Part shown: one piece after another, positions 16,090-23,862 of the stretch
How positions within the stretch are numbered: the first letter of the stretch is position 1
Layout: every line of letters starts with the position of its first letter
Source: JBFKAV01 sp041621405
Lineage (GTDB): Bacteria > Pseudomonadota > Alphaproteobacteria > Rhodobacterales > Rhodobacteraceae
Length of the DNA stretch: 27,395 nucleotides
Reading direction: 5' to 3'
Assembly (NCBI GenBank): GCA_041621405.1
Contig: JBFKAV010000027.1
Span: 1 to 27,395 of the forward strand
Position numbers and translations under genes: made by a program
The notes under the pieces: model-generated
Databases searched by the model: none
Seen by the model: only the letters and a program-made list of their open reading frames with translations
Told to the model about the DNA's origin: nothing

Positions 16090-16752
16090 ATGAGCGTGCG
16101 GACGGGAGGGGTGATCCCCGACTTCACCCGCTTCGGCGCCGCCGTCTTCGATCTCGACGGCACCCTCGTCCATAGCGAGCCGGCCTGGCAGCAGGCCAAG
16201 CGCCAGGTTGCCGAGGCGCACGGGCGGGCGGTCTCGGCGGCAACGCTCGATGCCTTCGTCGGGCGCTGCCTGGCGGAATTCGTGGCCGAGATCCTTGGCG
16301 GCGACGTATTGCCCGAGGTCAGAGCTAGTGCTGCGGTCGAGATCGAGAGGATCGCGACGCTCGAGCTTTCCCGCGGGGTCGAGCCGGTGCCGATGGCGGT
16401 GGAGTTCGCGCGCGGTCTTCATGTTGCCGGTGTGCGGCTGGCGGTTTGCTCGTCTTCCTCACGATATCTCATTGGATCGGCGCTCCGGGGCCTCGGTCTC
16501 GAAGCCGAGGTCGGGGTGATCGTCTCCGCAGCCGACCTGCCGCGCGGCAAACCCGATGCGCTGCCCTACCGTACCGTGGTCGAAGGGCTGGGGCTCGAGG
16601 CGGCAGAGGTCGTCGCGTTCGAGGATTCGCTTCCCGGCGCCCGCTCGGCGTTCGATGCGGGGCTCTGGACGGTGGCCGTCGGACCCGGCTGCGCGGGCCC
16701 CGCCTTCGGGTTCTGCCACATGCAGGCTTCGAGCTTCGCGGCATTGCTGTGA
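16090..16752 (+). CDS. HAD-family phosphatase (phosphoglucomutase/sugar-phosphatase-like)
   Basis: A 220-residue haloacid-dehalogenase-family protein. Motif I DLDGT (nucleophile D21, acid D23) is followed by a helical cap of subtype I. Motif II is CSSSS, motif III RGKPDALPY, and motif IV FEDSLPGA. This arrangement is typical of beta-phosphoglucomutase-like and small sugar phosphatases. It starts 60 nt from the divergent inositol-monophosphatase-family gene; GGCGAGG precedes the ATG. Paired with that gene and afuABC, it probably dephosphorylates or isomerises an imported sugar phosphate. Exact substrate is unknown. The 216 bp after its stop contain a small 6+6 dyad (GGCTCA/TGAGCC, 16834-16847) but no convincing terminator. 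Confidence 0.86.
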   Translation: MSVRTGGVIPDFTRFGAAVFDLDGTLVHSEPAWQQAKRQVAEAHGRAVSAATLDAFVGRCLAEFVAEILGGDVLPEVRASAAVEIERIATLELSRGVEPVPMAVEFARGLHVAGVRLAVCSSSSRYLIGSALRGLGLEAEVGVIVSAADLPRGKPDALPYRTVVEGLGLEAAEVVAFEDSLPGARSAFDAGLWTVAVGPGCAGPAFGFCHMQASSFAALL

Positions 16753-16968
16753 GACCGGGCAGGAGTCGGCGCCGCACGTTCGGGGTCGGTGCCTATGGGA
16801 CAGAGCATGGCGACTGAGCAACGGATGTCTATTGGCTCACTTGAGCCGCCACGCCGCTCACCGCCGAGCCATCGGATCGATCGAATGAGCCAGCGCGATA
16901 TTGAGTCAGACGTCTTGTGAGGAAAACCCCCGGCCCTGCAGAGGCTCGCAACGCCCACCTGGCCTTCG

Positions 16969-18351
16969 CTAGGAAGCGCCGGCATCCGCCCCCTCGACCG
17001 GCACCTTGAACCGCACTTCCAGGCCCGCTGCCCTGCCACCGGGGGGCGAGTGCAGGCTCAGTTCGCCGTGGCTTTGGCGGGCGATCGTGTCGGCGATGTG
17101 GAGGCCGAGGCCAAAGCCGGCACCGGCCGGCGAACCGCGCTGGAACCGCCCGGTGAGCCGCGACAGGTCGGGCTCGGGGATCACCGGGCCGTCGTTGGTG
17201 ATCCGCAGCAGACCGTCGGCGGTCAGTGCGATCTCGACGGGCGTTCCCGGCGGCGAGTGCTGGAATGCGTTGTCGATCAGGTTCCCCACGGCCATTGCGA
17301 ATGCGTCGGGGTCGATCCGCGAAGGAACGGGCGCCTTGCAGGTAACGACCTTGAGCCTGCCGGCCCGCGCCGGATCGCGGCGGCTGTCGTCGAGCACCAG
17401 CTCCAGGACCTTGCCGACATCCTGGGGCGCCTCCGACAGGCCGATCCCCGCGTCGGCACGCGCCAGTTGCAGCAGGCGCGCGACTAGCCGGCTCATCCGT
17501 TTCAGTGCCTCTTCGACGGCGAGAAGCCTGCCGGTCTCGTCGTCCCGTGCCTCGGCCCGGAGTCTTTGAACCTGCGCGAGCGCCACGGCGACCGGAGTGC
17601 GCAATTCATGCGCGGCGCTGGTGGCGAAGGCACGTTCGCTGTCGAGCGCAAGCGCCAGGCGGATCATGAATCCATTCAGTGCCGACGCGATGGCCTGCAG
17701 TTCGGCAGGCTGTCCTGCGGCGTCGATCGGATCGAGGCGCGTATCGCCACGATCTGCGATTTCCGAACGAAACCTGTCGAGCGGCGCGAGGGCCTCGCGC
17801 CCGATCCAGCGGACCAGCAGATATGCGAGCGGCAAGATCGCCAGCATCGGGATCAAGAGGGCGAACAGGCTGTCGAAATAGGCCGAGATCCGTTCCTGCC
17901 TCGGTTCGCCGACCTGCATCACGAAACCGTCTCCGTTCGGCGCAGTGTTATAGAAGATATGTGTTGTGGTCCTGGCGTATCCGTGGCCTGCCCGCTCGGG
18001 AAACACGGTGGATGCGGGCGCGGACGAGGTCATCAGAACCGCGCCGGAACCGTCGAGCAGTCGGTAGATGGGAGCTTCCTCGCCGTCTTCGATTTCACCG
18101 TCCGGATCGACGCGCGGCGGGACGGCGATCTCGACAGCAGCCGAGCTTCCGGACGCCAGGCGCTGCCGGTAGTCGGCAGCAAGCGTCGGCAGCAGAACCT
18201 GCGCGGTTTCCCGAATGATCTTGTCCGACGCCTCGTCCAGCTCCGCCCTGAGCACGAGCGCCGTGGCGACGAGCGCCAGGAGCCACACCACCGCGAAGCC
18301 GACCATGACGCGCCCAGCCAGACGCCGGGCAAGACTGCGCTGCCCACTCAT
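16969..18351 (-). CDS. Two-component sensor histidine kinase (QseC/TctE/PmrB-like)
   Basis: A 460-residue membrane kinase. Transmembrane helices lie at about 14-34 and 161-181, enclosing a periplasmic sensor of about 125 residues with acidic stretches (DPDGEIEDGEE). A HAMP-like linker leads to the H-box SAAHELRTP with phospho-acceptor H248, the N-box NLIDNAFQHS (N357, N361), and the glycine-rich GFGLGLHIAD lid at 412-421. The DxG region reads TNDGP, slightly degenerate. Its ATG overlaps the response regulator stop as ATGA, so both are made from one mRNA. The acidic sensor could bind a cation or cationic peptide, as in PmrB-type kinases, but QseC/TctE-type ligands are equally possible. It is convergent with the HAD gene. 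Confidence 0.88.
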   Translation of the reverse strand: MSGQRSLARRLAGRVMVGFAVVWLLALVATALVLRAELDEASDKIIRETAQVLLPTLAADYRQRLASGSSAAVEIAVPPRVDPDGEIEDGEEAPIYRLLDGSGAVLMTSSAPASTVFPERAGHGYARTTTHIFYNTAPNGDGFVMQVGEPRQERISAYFDSLFALLIPMLAILPLAYLLVRWIGREALAPLDRFRSEIADRGDTRLDPIDAAGQPAELQAIASALNGFMIRLALALDSERAFATSAAHELRTPVAVALAQVQRLRAEARDDETGRLLAVEEALKRMSRLVARLLQLARADAGIGLSEAPQDVGKVLELVLDDSRRDPARAGRLKVVTCKAPVPSRIDPDAFAMAVGNLIDNAFQHSPPGTPVEIALTADGLLRITNDGPVIPEPDLSRLTGRFQRGSPAGAGFGLGLHIADTIARQSHGELSLHSPPGGRAAGLEVRFKVPVEGADAGAS

Positions 18352-19007
18352 CCCTTGCCCATCCGGTAGCCGAAGCCGCGAACCGTTTCGACGGCGCCGC
18401 GCCCGAGTTTGCGGCGCAGACGACTGACATGGGCCTCGATGGCGTTGCTCTCGACCTCGTCGCCGTAGCCGTAGAGGGCATCCTCGAGCTCGGCCTTCGT
18501 CACTGTCAGGTCCGGGCGCCGGCTCAGTCGCTCGAGGATCGACCATTCCTTGCGGGTCAGGCTGACCGGTTCATCAGCCAGGAATGCGCGCTTCGTGGCG
18601 GGAACGATCCGCAGGTCACCGAACCGGCGATCCGGCGCGCGATTGTTGTCTACCCGGCGCAGGATCGCCGAGATACGGGCCAGCATCTCGTCCAGATCGT
18701 AGGGTTTGACCAGATAGTCGTCGGAACCGGCCTCGAGCCCGGCGATCCGCTCCATGATCCGGTCGCGCGCCGTGACGATCAGCACTGGAGTTGTCGCGTC
18801 CCTGTCGCGCAGGTCGCGCAAGAGTGCCAGTCCGTCGCCGTCCGGCAGCTGCAGATCGAGCAGGATCAGGTCGTAGCCAGTGGCGCGCACCGTCGCGAGG
18901 CCATCGGCGAGCGTGCCGGCGACGTCCACGGCATGGCCTGCCGCGCGCAGGTGATCCGCGACCGCGTTAGCAAGATCCGGCTCGTCCTCCACGAGCAGCA
19001 GGCGCAT
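18348..19007 (-). CDS. OmpR-family response regulator (PmrA/QseB/TctD-like)
   Basis: A 219-residue response regulator. The receiver domain shows the acidic pair E7/D8, phospho-acceptor D51, T79 and K101. From about 125 there is a winged-helix DNA-binding domain ending in HVSRLRRKLGRGAVETVRGFGYRMGKG, typical of the PmrA/QseB/TctD branch. It is the partner of the kinase encoded immediately downstream with a 4-nt ATGA overlap. The divergent neighbour is an ArnT-like glycosyltransferase, so control of envelope modification is the simplest target. afuABC or the TctC/TctA system elsewhere in the window are other possibilities, since TctD regulates tctCBA in Salmonella. A GGGGGA ribosome-binding site lies upstream of the ATG. 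Confidence 0.9.
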   Translation of the reverse strand: MRLLLVEDEPDLANAVADHLRAAGHAVDVAGTLADGLATVRATGYDLILLDLQLPDGDGLALLRDLRDRDATTPVLIVTARDRIMERIAGLEAGSDDYLVKPYDLDEMLARISAILRRVDNNRAPDRRFGDLRIVPATKRAFLADEPVSLTRKEWSILERLSRRPDLTVTKAELEDALYGYGDEVESNAIEAHVSRLRRKLGRGAVETVRGFGYRMGKG

Positions 19008-19118
19008 TTCGTGCCGATCCCCCGATTTTCACCGGCCCCGCTGATCCTCGTCAGCAATCCGTAAGGTTGCCTTGCGCAAAGCACACGCGACCGGCGGCCT
19101 CGCCGGTGACTTAGCAGC
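19008..19118. promoter_or_regulatory. Divergent promoter region between response regulator and glycosyltransferase operon
   Basis: This gene-free stretch contains AAGG-TTG-CCTT (19063-19073), TTGCGCAA (19072-19079) and a stem ACCGGC/GCCGGT with a 6-nt loop (19090-19107). Such dyads could be binding sites for the regulator itself, but none matches a named box well, and I see no clear -35/-10 pair. Confidence 0.3.
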
Positions 19119-19127
19119 GTGGGCGGC

Positions 19128-19322
19128 ATGTCGGAAAGCAGCATTTGGATCCGGACCGAGAGGCGCGGCCAATCCTGCGCCGCCATTTTGCCCCTTGCGC
19201 GGCTGGCCGCCAACGAGCACCGGGGCGAATGCGGGAGGTCGCCGGCCCGCCCATTGAGCAGCCGTCCGGACGGCCCGATGCCGCCCGCCGCCGCGCTCCC
19301 AGGGCAGGCGGTGTCGGCGTGA
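19128..19322 (+). CDS. Possible 64-aa leader or small protein coupled to the glycosyltransferase
   Basis: An ORF from ATG 19128 (or 19119) whose TGA overlaps the GTG start of the glycosyltransferase as GTGA. Counting codons by eye, about 86% end in G or C, against about 71% in the alternative plus-strand frame over the same stretch, which is what a translated gene in this genome would show. Against it: the protein is proline/arginine-rich with no recognisable domain, and its ribosome-binding site is poor. It may be a real small protein, a translational leader that sets glycosyltransferase expression, or chance. Confidence 0.3.
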   Translation: MSESSIWIRTERRGQSCAAILPLARLAANEHRGECGRSPARPLSSRPDGPMPPAAALPGQAVSA

Positions 19323-20971
19323 CGACGCGCGCCGCCGCCCGCTGGACACTTCTCGCGTTCCTGCTGGTTGCCGTTACCGGTGTCCTTCTGCGCCCGCTCG
19401 CCCCGATCGACGAGACGCGCTACGTCGCGGTCGCCTGGGAGATGTGGCAGAGCGGCGATTTTCTCGTGCCCACGAAGAATTTCGAGCTCTACACGCACAA
19501 GCCGCCCCTGCTGTTCTGGATCATCTACCTGGTCTGGGCCCTTACCGGGGTGAACGAGTTCGCCGCCCGCCTGGTCGGGCCGCTCTGCGCGGCGCTGGCG
19601 ATCTTGCTGACCGGACTGCTCGGTCGGCGGCTATGGCCCGACGATGCGGACATCGGCTCGCGGACGGTGATGATCCTTTCCGGGTTGACCATCTTCGCCG
19701 TTCTCGGCGGGCTGACGATGTTCGATGCGCTTTTGTCGGTGGCCACCCTTGCGGGGCTTCTGGCGCTGCTGACCGGCGTCGATACCGGCGCGCGCCGCTG
19801 GTGGGTCGTGCTCGGGGCGGCGCTTGCGATCGGCGTGTTGGCCAAGGGCCCGGTCATTCTCGTCCACCTCGGCCCGGCGATCCTCGCCGTCCCGATCTGG
19901 GCACGCGGGCGCGGCGCCGTGGGTTGGGCCGAAACGGTACGGGCCGCCGGCATCGCCCTTGTTTCGGCTCTCGGCATCCTTGCCCTCTGGCTGGTCCCCG
20001 CGATCTTCGACGGCGGCCCCGCGTACCGTGACGCGATCCTCTGGACCCAAAGCGCAGGCCGGATCAGCCAATCCTTCGCCCATGCCCGGCCCTGGTGGTT
20101 CTTCGTCGCGCTGCTTCCCGTCCTGCTCTACCCCTGGATCTTCCTTCCGGCCGCCTGGGCGGCGGCGCGCGCGGCGCGGTGGAGCGAACCGGGTCTGCGC
20201 CTCTGCGCGATCTGGGGCGCCTCGGCGCTTGTGCTCTTCAGTCTCATCAGCGGCAAGCAGGCCCACTATCTCATGCCGGAACTGCCCGCTGCGGCCCTGG
20301 TCCTCGCGCGTCTCCTGCGCGACAGGCCGTCGTTCCGCCTTGTGCACGCCTGTCTGCCGGCGCTGGCCGCCGCGCTCGTCGCGATCGCCGCAGCGGCTGG
20401 CCAGATCGATCTCGGCGCCGCGGCGCGCCTGTTCCAGCCGTCGACTGCTCTTCTCGCCTGGGCACTCTTCGTCCTGGCCGTCGCATGGTCCGCGCTTCGC
20501 TCGGGCGGGCTGCAGGGAGGTGTGATGCTGGGCCTCGGCATCGTTCTGTCGGCGAACCTGCTGATCGGCCGGTCGGAGGTTTCTCGGATCTACGACACTG
20601 GTCGCATCGCCGAGATCGTCGCGCCTTACCAGGACGAGGGGATCGCCTATGTCGGCCCGCCCTACAATGCCGAGTTCAACTTCGCGGGGCGCCTGACTTC
20701 GCCGGTTGCAGAGATCGGCGACGAGCGGGAGCTGTCCGCCTGGCTGGCAAGCCATTCCAAAGGCGTGGTCTTGGGACCCACCACAGGAGCGGCGCTGCCA
20801 TGGGAGCCCCGCTACGAGATCCCCTTCGGCGGTACGACCTATGCCATCTGGTGGGTCACCGATGCTCGGAAAGAAGGCTACGCAAGGTCGCCGCATGGCC
20901 CGATCCCGGCATCGTCGAGCCTTCGAGGTAGGCCAAATCCGGGCGCCACACACCCGGTCGCCCTGCGATGA
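19319..20971 (+). CDS. ArnT-like integral membrane glycosyltransferase (GT83/PMT_2 type)
   Basis: A 550-residue polytopic membrane protein of the lipid-linked sugar transferase type. The N-terminal periplasmic-loop signature is clear: PIDETRY with the acidic pair D31/E32, then a basic/aromatic segment and HKPPL (60-64). Farther on is SGKQAHYLMPELPA, matching the conserved lysine/tyrosine loop of ArnT. About eleven hydrophobic segments are followed by a soluble C-terminal portion of about 100 residues. ArnT moves 4-amino-arabinose from undecaprenyl phosphate to lipid A, and rhizobial relatives move galacturonate. The sugar here is unknown. I choose GTG 19319 (AGGCGG 7 nt upstream) because it gives a family-like short N-terminus; ATG 19229 would add 30 residues. 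Its end overlaps the PAP2 gene by ATGA. Confidence 0.84.
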   Translation: MTTRAAARWTLLAFLLVAVTGVLLRPLAPIDETRYVAVAWEMWQSGDFLVPTKNFELYTHKPPLLFWIIYLVWALTGVNEFAARLVGPLCAALAILLTGLLGRRLWPDDADIGSRTVMILSGLTIFAVLGGLTMFDALLSVATLAGLLALLTGVDTGARRWWVVLGAALAIGVLAKGPVILVHLGPAILAVPIWARGRGAVGWAETVRAAGIALVSALGILALWLVPAIFDGGPAYRDAILWTQSAGRISQSFAHARPWWFFVALLPVLLYPWIFLPAAWAAARAARWSEPGLRLCAIWGASALVLFSLISGKQAHYLMPELPAAALVLARLLRDRPSFRLVHACLPALAAALVAIAAAAGQIDLGAAARLFQPSTALLAWALFVLAVAWSALRSGGLQGGVMLGLGIVLSANLLIGRSEVSRIYDTGRIAEIVAPYQDEGIAYVGPPYNAEFNFAGRLTSPVAEIGDERELSAWLASHSKGVVLGPTTGAALPWEPRYEIPFGGTTYAIWWVTDARKEGYARSPHGPIPASSSLRGRPNPGATHPVALR

Positions 20972-21726
20972 CCAACGCTCGAACCTGCCAGCGCTGGCTC
21001 AACCACATCGGCATCGCCTTCCTGCTCTGCGCAGCGTTCTTAGTCGCCTTCCCCGACTTCGACCTTCGAGCGTCGCAGCTCTTAGGCAACCCGGAGCAGG
21101 GATTCGCCGCGGCATCGCTGCCCGGACTGAGCTTCTTGCGGATGCTGCTTGTCGTACTGCCCGCCGCGAGCGGCGGGTTGGCCCTAGTCGCGCTTGCCCT
21201 GACCCCGATCGCTCCTGGCCTCCGGCTCGTCGAGACCCGTGTTCTGGCCTTCGTTGTCGCTGCCTACGCCATCGGACCCGGATTGATCGTCAATGGACTA
21301 CTCAAGAGCAACTCCGGGCGCGCCCGACCCCGCGACATCATCGAGTTTGGCGGCCATGCGCCCTACTCGCCGCCCTTCGACTTCACTGGTCCGTGCGGGG
21401 GCAATTGCAGCTTCGTTTCGGCCGAGACCAGCGCCATCGCGACCTTCGCGGTCGTCCTGATGCTGGTCTTCGTGCCCTGCCTTCCCGCGGCGTGGCGGAC
21501 GGGAGCTCGCAACGCCCTTGTGGCGGTCGTGGCCTGCAGCGCGCTCCTGCGTGTCGCCTTCGGCGCGCATTTCCCAAGCGACGTGGCCTTCGCGGTTCTC
21601 GGCATGGCGGGCCTGGTGATCCTACTTTTCCTGGTCTTTGGCCTCCACCGGCTGTGCTCTCCGTTTGTTCACGGACGAGGGAGCCTGGATCGGCGTATCA
21701 CGAGGGCGAGGGTCGCGCGATCCTGA
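20968..21726 (+). CDS. PAP2-family membrane phosphatase with altered motif 2
   Basis: A 252-residue membrane protein with about six hydrophobic segments. Motif 1 is intact (K113 to R120-P121) and motif 3 is intact (R195, H201, D205). Motif 2, usually PSGH, reads FVSAE (149-153): the serine is kept but the glycine is alanine and the histidine is glutamate. Other bacterial PAP2 proteins of the LpxE/LpxF/LpxT type remove or transfer lipid A or isoprenoid phosphates. Sharing an ATGA overlap with the ArnT-like gene, it probably acts on lipid A phosphate or on the lipid carrier released by the glycosyltransferase. The altered motif means activity should not be taken for granted. Confidence 0.84.
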   Translation: MTNARTCQRWLNHIGIAFLLCAAFLVAFPDFDLRASQLLGNPEQGFAAASLPGLSFLRMLLVVLPAASGGLALVALALTPIAPGLRLVETRVLAFVVAAYAIGPGLIVNGLLKSNSGRARPRDIIEFGGHAPYSPPFDFTGPCGGNCSFVSAETSAIATFAVVLMLVFVPCLPAAWRTGARNALVAVVACSALLRVAFGAHFPSDVAFAVLGMAGLVILLFLVFGLHRLCSPFVHGRGSLDRRITRARVARS

Positions 21727-22039
21727 CCCGGATGTCTTGATGGCGTCGACCAACCCGCGCCAGCCCGATTGGCCATGCGGCGGCCGTGCCTGAAACCACC
21801 TGAATCCAGCGCGTCTCGAACCTCCGGGATCGGGCCGCGTGTGCCAGGTGCCGACCGCCCGAACCTTGCGCCGGCAGGACAAGACGACGCACTCCGGCGA
21901 GTTGAACCGGGCGAACCGGGGCCGCATAGTGCCCTTGGCGACAGGATCCCCGGGGCCTCGGTCCCATTTCGCCGGTCGATGATGCACGACGCGAGGATCA
22001 ATCGCTCGGCGGGCCGGCAGCGGAGGAGCCAGCAACGAC
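21727..22039. other. Gene-free stretch of 313 bp
   Basis: Frames open here on both strands lack family features and run into neighbouring genes, so I call none. No clear terminator for the PAP2 gene and no good promoter hexamers are visible; the promoter for the following three-gene operon must lie somewhere here. GGAGGAG at its end (22025-22031 region) is the ribosome-binding site for the next gene. Confidence 0.5.
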
Positions 22040-22666
22040 ATGAGCGAAGCCAGGAGGTCGAACCGCCCGGGGACGGCACATCTTGAAGAACTCGATACGG
22101 ACACGCCGATCTGGGATCAGTTCTTCATCGTCGCGCCGCTGGTCCTGATCGGGACCCGCGAGGCCGATGGCGGCGACGACCTCGCGCCCAAGCACATGGT
22201 CGGCCCGATGGGTTGGCAGAACTACTTCGGCTTCGTCTGCACCCCGCGGCACGGCACCTACCAGAACATCAAGCGCGACGGCGTGTTTGCGGTCACCTAT
22301 CCCAAGCCGGCACAATGGCTGGAGACCAGCCTTACCGCCTCGCCGCGCTGCGAGGACGACAGCAAGCCCGCGCTGCAGCTGGTCCATTCCTTCCGCTCGC
22401 CGAAGCTGGACTGTCCGATGGTGGAGGAGGGCTACCTCTATCTCGAGTGCGAGCTCGACCGCTTCGTCGACGACTTCGGGGTCAACAGCCTGATCGTCGG
22501 CAAGATCGTCGCGGCGCACATCGATCCCGCCTACCTCCGCGCCGAGGAGCGCGACGACCAGGATCTGATCCACGAGGCGCCGATCCTGACCTATGTCAGC
22601 CCGGGACGCTTCGCGGTGATCCGCGACAGCCTCGCCTTCCCGATGCCGAAGGGGATGAGGAAGTGA
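22040..22666 (+). CDS. Flavin reductase-like protein (FMN-binding split barrel)
   Basis: A 208-residue protein resembling the flavin reductase family. Its body, from PIWDQFFIVAPLVLIGTRE through the APKHMVGPMGWQNYFGFVCTP segment to a C-terminal NSLIVGKIVAAHID strand, fits the split-barrel fold, in which the APK(H/S) region normally contacts FMN phosphate. Family members reduce flavin with NAD(P)H or use bound flavin themselves. Its stop overlaps the next start as GTGA, and a strong GGAGGAG lies upstream of the ATG, so it heads a compact three-gene operon. The partner oxygenase that many flavin reductases supply is absent, so it may act directly on a substrate or serve another function. Confidence 0.78.
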   Translation: MSEARRSNRPGTAHLEELDTDTPIWDQFFIVAPLVLIGTREADGGDDLAPKHMVGPMGWQNYFGFVCTPRHGTYQNIKRDGVFAVTYPKPAQWLETSLTASPRCEDDSKPALQLVHSFRSPKLDCPMVEEGYLYLECELDRFVDDFGVNSLIVGKIVAAHIDPAYLRAEERDDQDLIHEAPILTYVSPGRFAVIRDSLAFPMPKGMRK

Positions 22667-23862
22667 CCGCGGCAGAGACCCGGCTCGCCAGAACCGGCCG
22701 TCCCACCGGCAGCGAGTTTCTCGCGCATCTGCACCGGTGCAAGGGCGACTTCATCGCCTTCCTGAAAGAACTGACGGAAGTCGAATCTCCATCCAACGAG
22801 CCGCAGACCCAAGGCGCCGCCCGCGCGGTCATTGCCGGACGGCTGCAGGCGATGGGCTTTCTCACCTTCGAGCTCTCTGGCCGGCAGAGTGGCGGAAGCC
22901 TCTACGCAAGGCCGCGGGCGCGCGCCAAGTCCGCGCCACTGCAGCTTCTGGTCGGGCACTACGACACAGTCTGGCCGCTCGGCACGCTGAAGGAGATGCC
23001 TTTCGCGGTTGACGGCAACACGGTGCGTGGCCCCGGCGTCTACGACATGAAGGGCGGGATCACCCAGATCGTCTTCGCGCTCGAGACACTCAGGCATTTC
23101 GGCGTCGAGCCTGCGGTTACGCCGGTGATCTTCGCCAATTCCGACGAGGAGATCGGCAGCCGCGAATCCACCCGCCACATCGGCCGCCTTGCGGCCCGTG
23201 CCGCGCGTGCCTTCGTGCTCGAACCCTCGCTCGGCCGCGACGGCAAGCTGAAGACAGCGCGCAAGGGGGTGGGGAGATTCTCGGTGCGGATCAGGGGGCA
23301 GGCAGCCCATGCCGGGCTCGACCCGGAAAAGGGGGCGAGCGCGATCCTGGAACTGAGCCACGTAGTGCAGGCGCTTTTCGCGCTGAATAACGCCGAGAAG
23401 GGCGTCACCGTCAACGTCGGAACGATCGAGGGCGGGCTCCGGCCCAACGTCATCGCGCCGGAAAGCGGCGCGGTCGCGGATGTCCGGGTGCGGACCCGGG
23501 AGGATGCCGAGCGCGTGACGGCGGCGATCCACGGCCTCAAGCCCACGGTGCCGGGCACCAGCCTGGTCGTGGAAGGCGGCATCGGCCGCCCGGCGCTGGA
23601 GCCGACGCCAAGGAACCAGCAGCTCTGGCGGCTGGCAAAGACGCTCTCGGCCGAAATCGGGCTCGAGCTTCAGGAAGGGCTCGCCGGCGGCGGGTCCGAC
23701 GGCAACACCACGAGCCTCTTCACCGCCACCCTCGACGGTCTCGGCCCGGTCGGCGACGGTGCTCATGCGCCGCACGAGTTCCTCTATCTCGACGAGACCC
23801 TCGAACGCACGGCGCTTCTTGCGCTGCTCCTTTCCGCACCCCCGCTGGAGGCCGTGGAATGA
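22663..23862 (+). CDS. M20-family metallohydrolase (glutamate carboxypeptidase-like)
   Basis: A 399-residue zinc hydrolase. Metal and catalytic residues of the M20 family are visible: H99 and D101 (GHYDT), D128 (YDMKGG), catalytic E162 and ligand E163 (DEE), E187 (LEPS), and a C-terminal histidine in APHEFL. The dimerisation domain inserted after about 200 is also present (RGQAAHAG). The carboxypeptidase G2/ArgE branch removes acyl groups or C-terminal glutamate from amino acids, folates or peptides. The GTG start at 22663 shares GTGA with the upstream stop, and the gene itself ends in ATGA with the next. No signal peptide is seen, so it should act in the cytoplasm. Substrate is unknown. Confidence 0.88.
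   Translation: MTAAETRLARTGRPTGSEFLAHLHRCKGDFIAFLKELTEVESPSNEPQTQGAARAVIAGRLQAMGFLTFELSGRQSGGSLYARPRARAKSAPLQLLVGHYDTVWPLGTLKEMPFAVDGNTVRGPGVYDMKGGITQIVFALETLRHFGVEPAVTPVIFANSDEEIGSRESTRHIGRLAARAARAFVLEPSLGRDGKLKTARKGVGRFSVRIRGQAAHAGLDPEKGASAILELSHVVQALFALNNAEKGVTVNVGTIEGGLRPNVIAPESGAVADVRVRTREDAERVTAAIHGLKPTVPGTSLVVEGGIGRPALEPTPRNQQLWRLAKTLSAEIGLELQEGLAGGGSDGNTTSLFTATLDGLGPVGDGAHAPHEFLYLDETLERTALLALLLSAPPLEAVE

Noticed and set aside
16753..16968. Possible bidirectional terminator between the HAD and kinase genes
   Set aside because: Only a 6+6 dyad and short imperfect stems are seen, without a convincing T-run on either strand.
21769..22086. Plus-strand ORF of 105 codons between the PAP2 and flavin-reductase genes
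   Set aside because: It runs into the flavin-reductase gene out of phase, has no ribosome-binding site and no recognisable feature.
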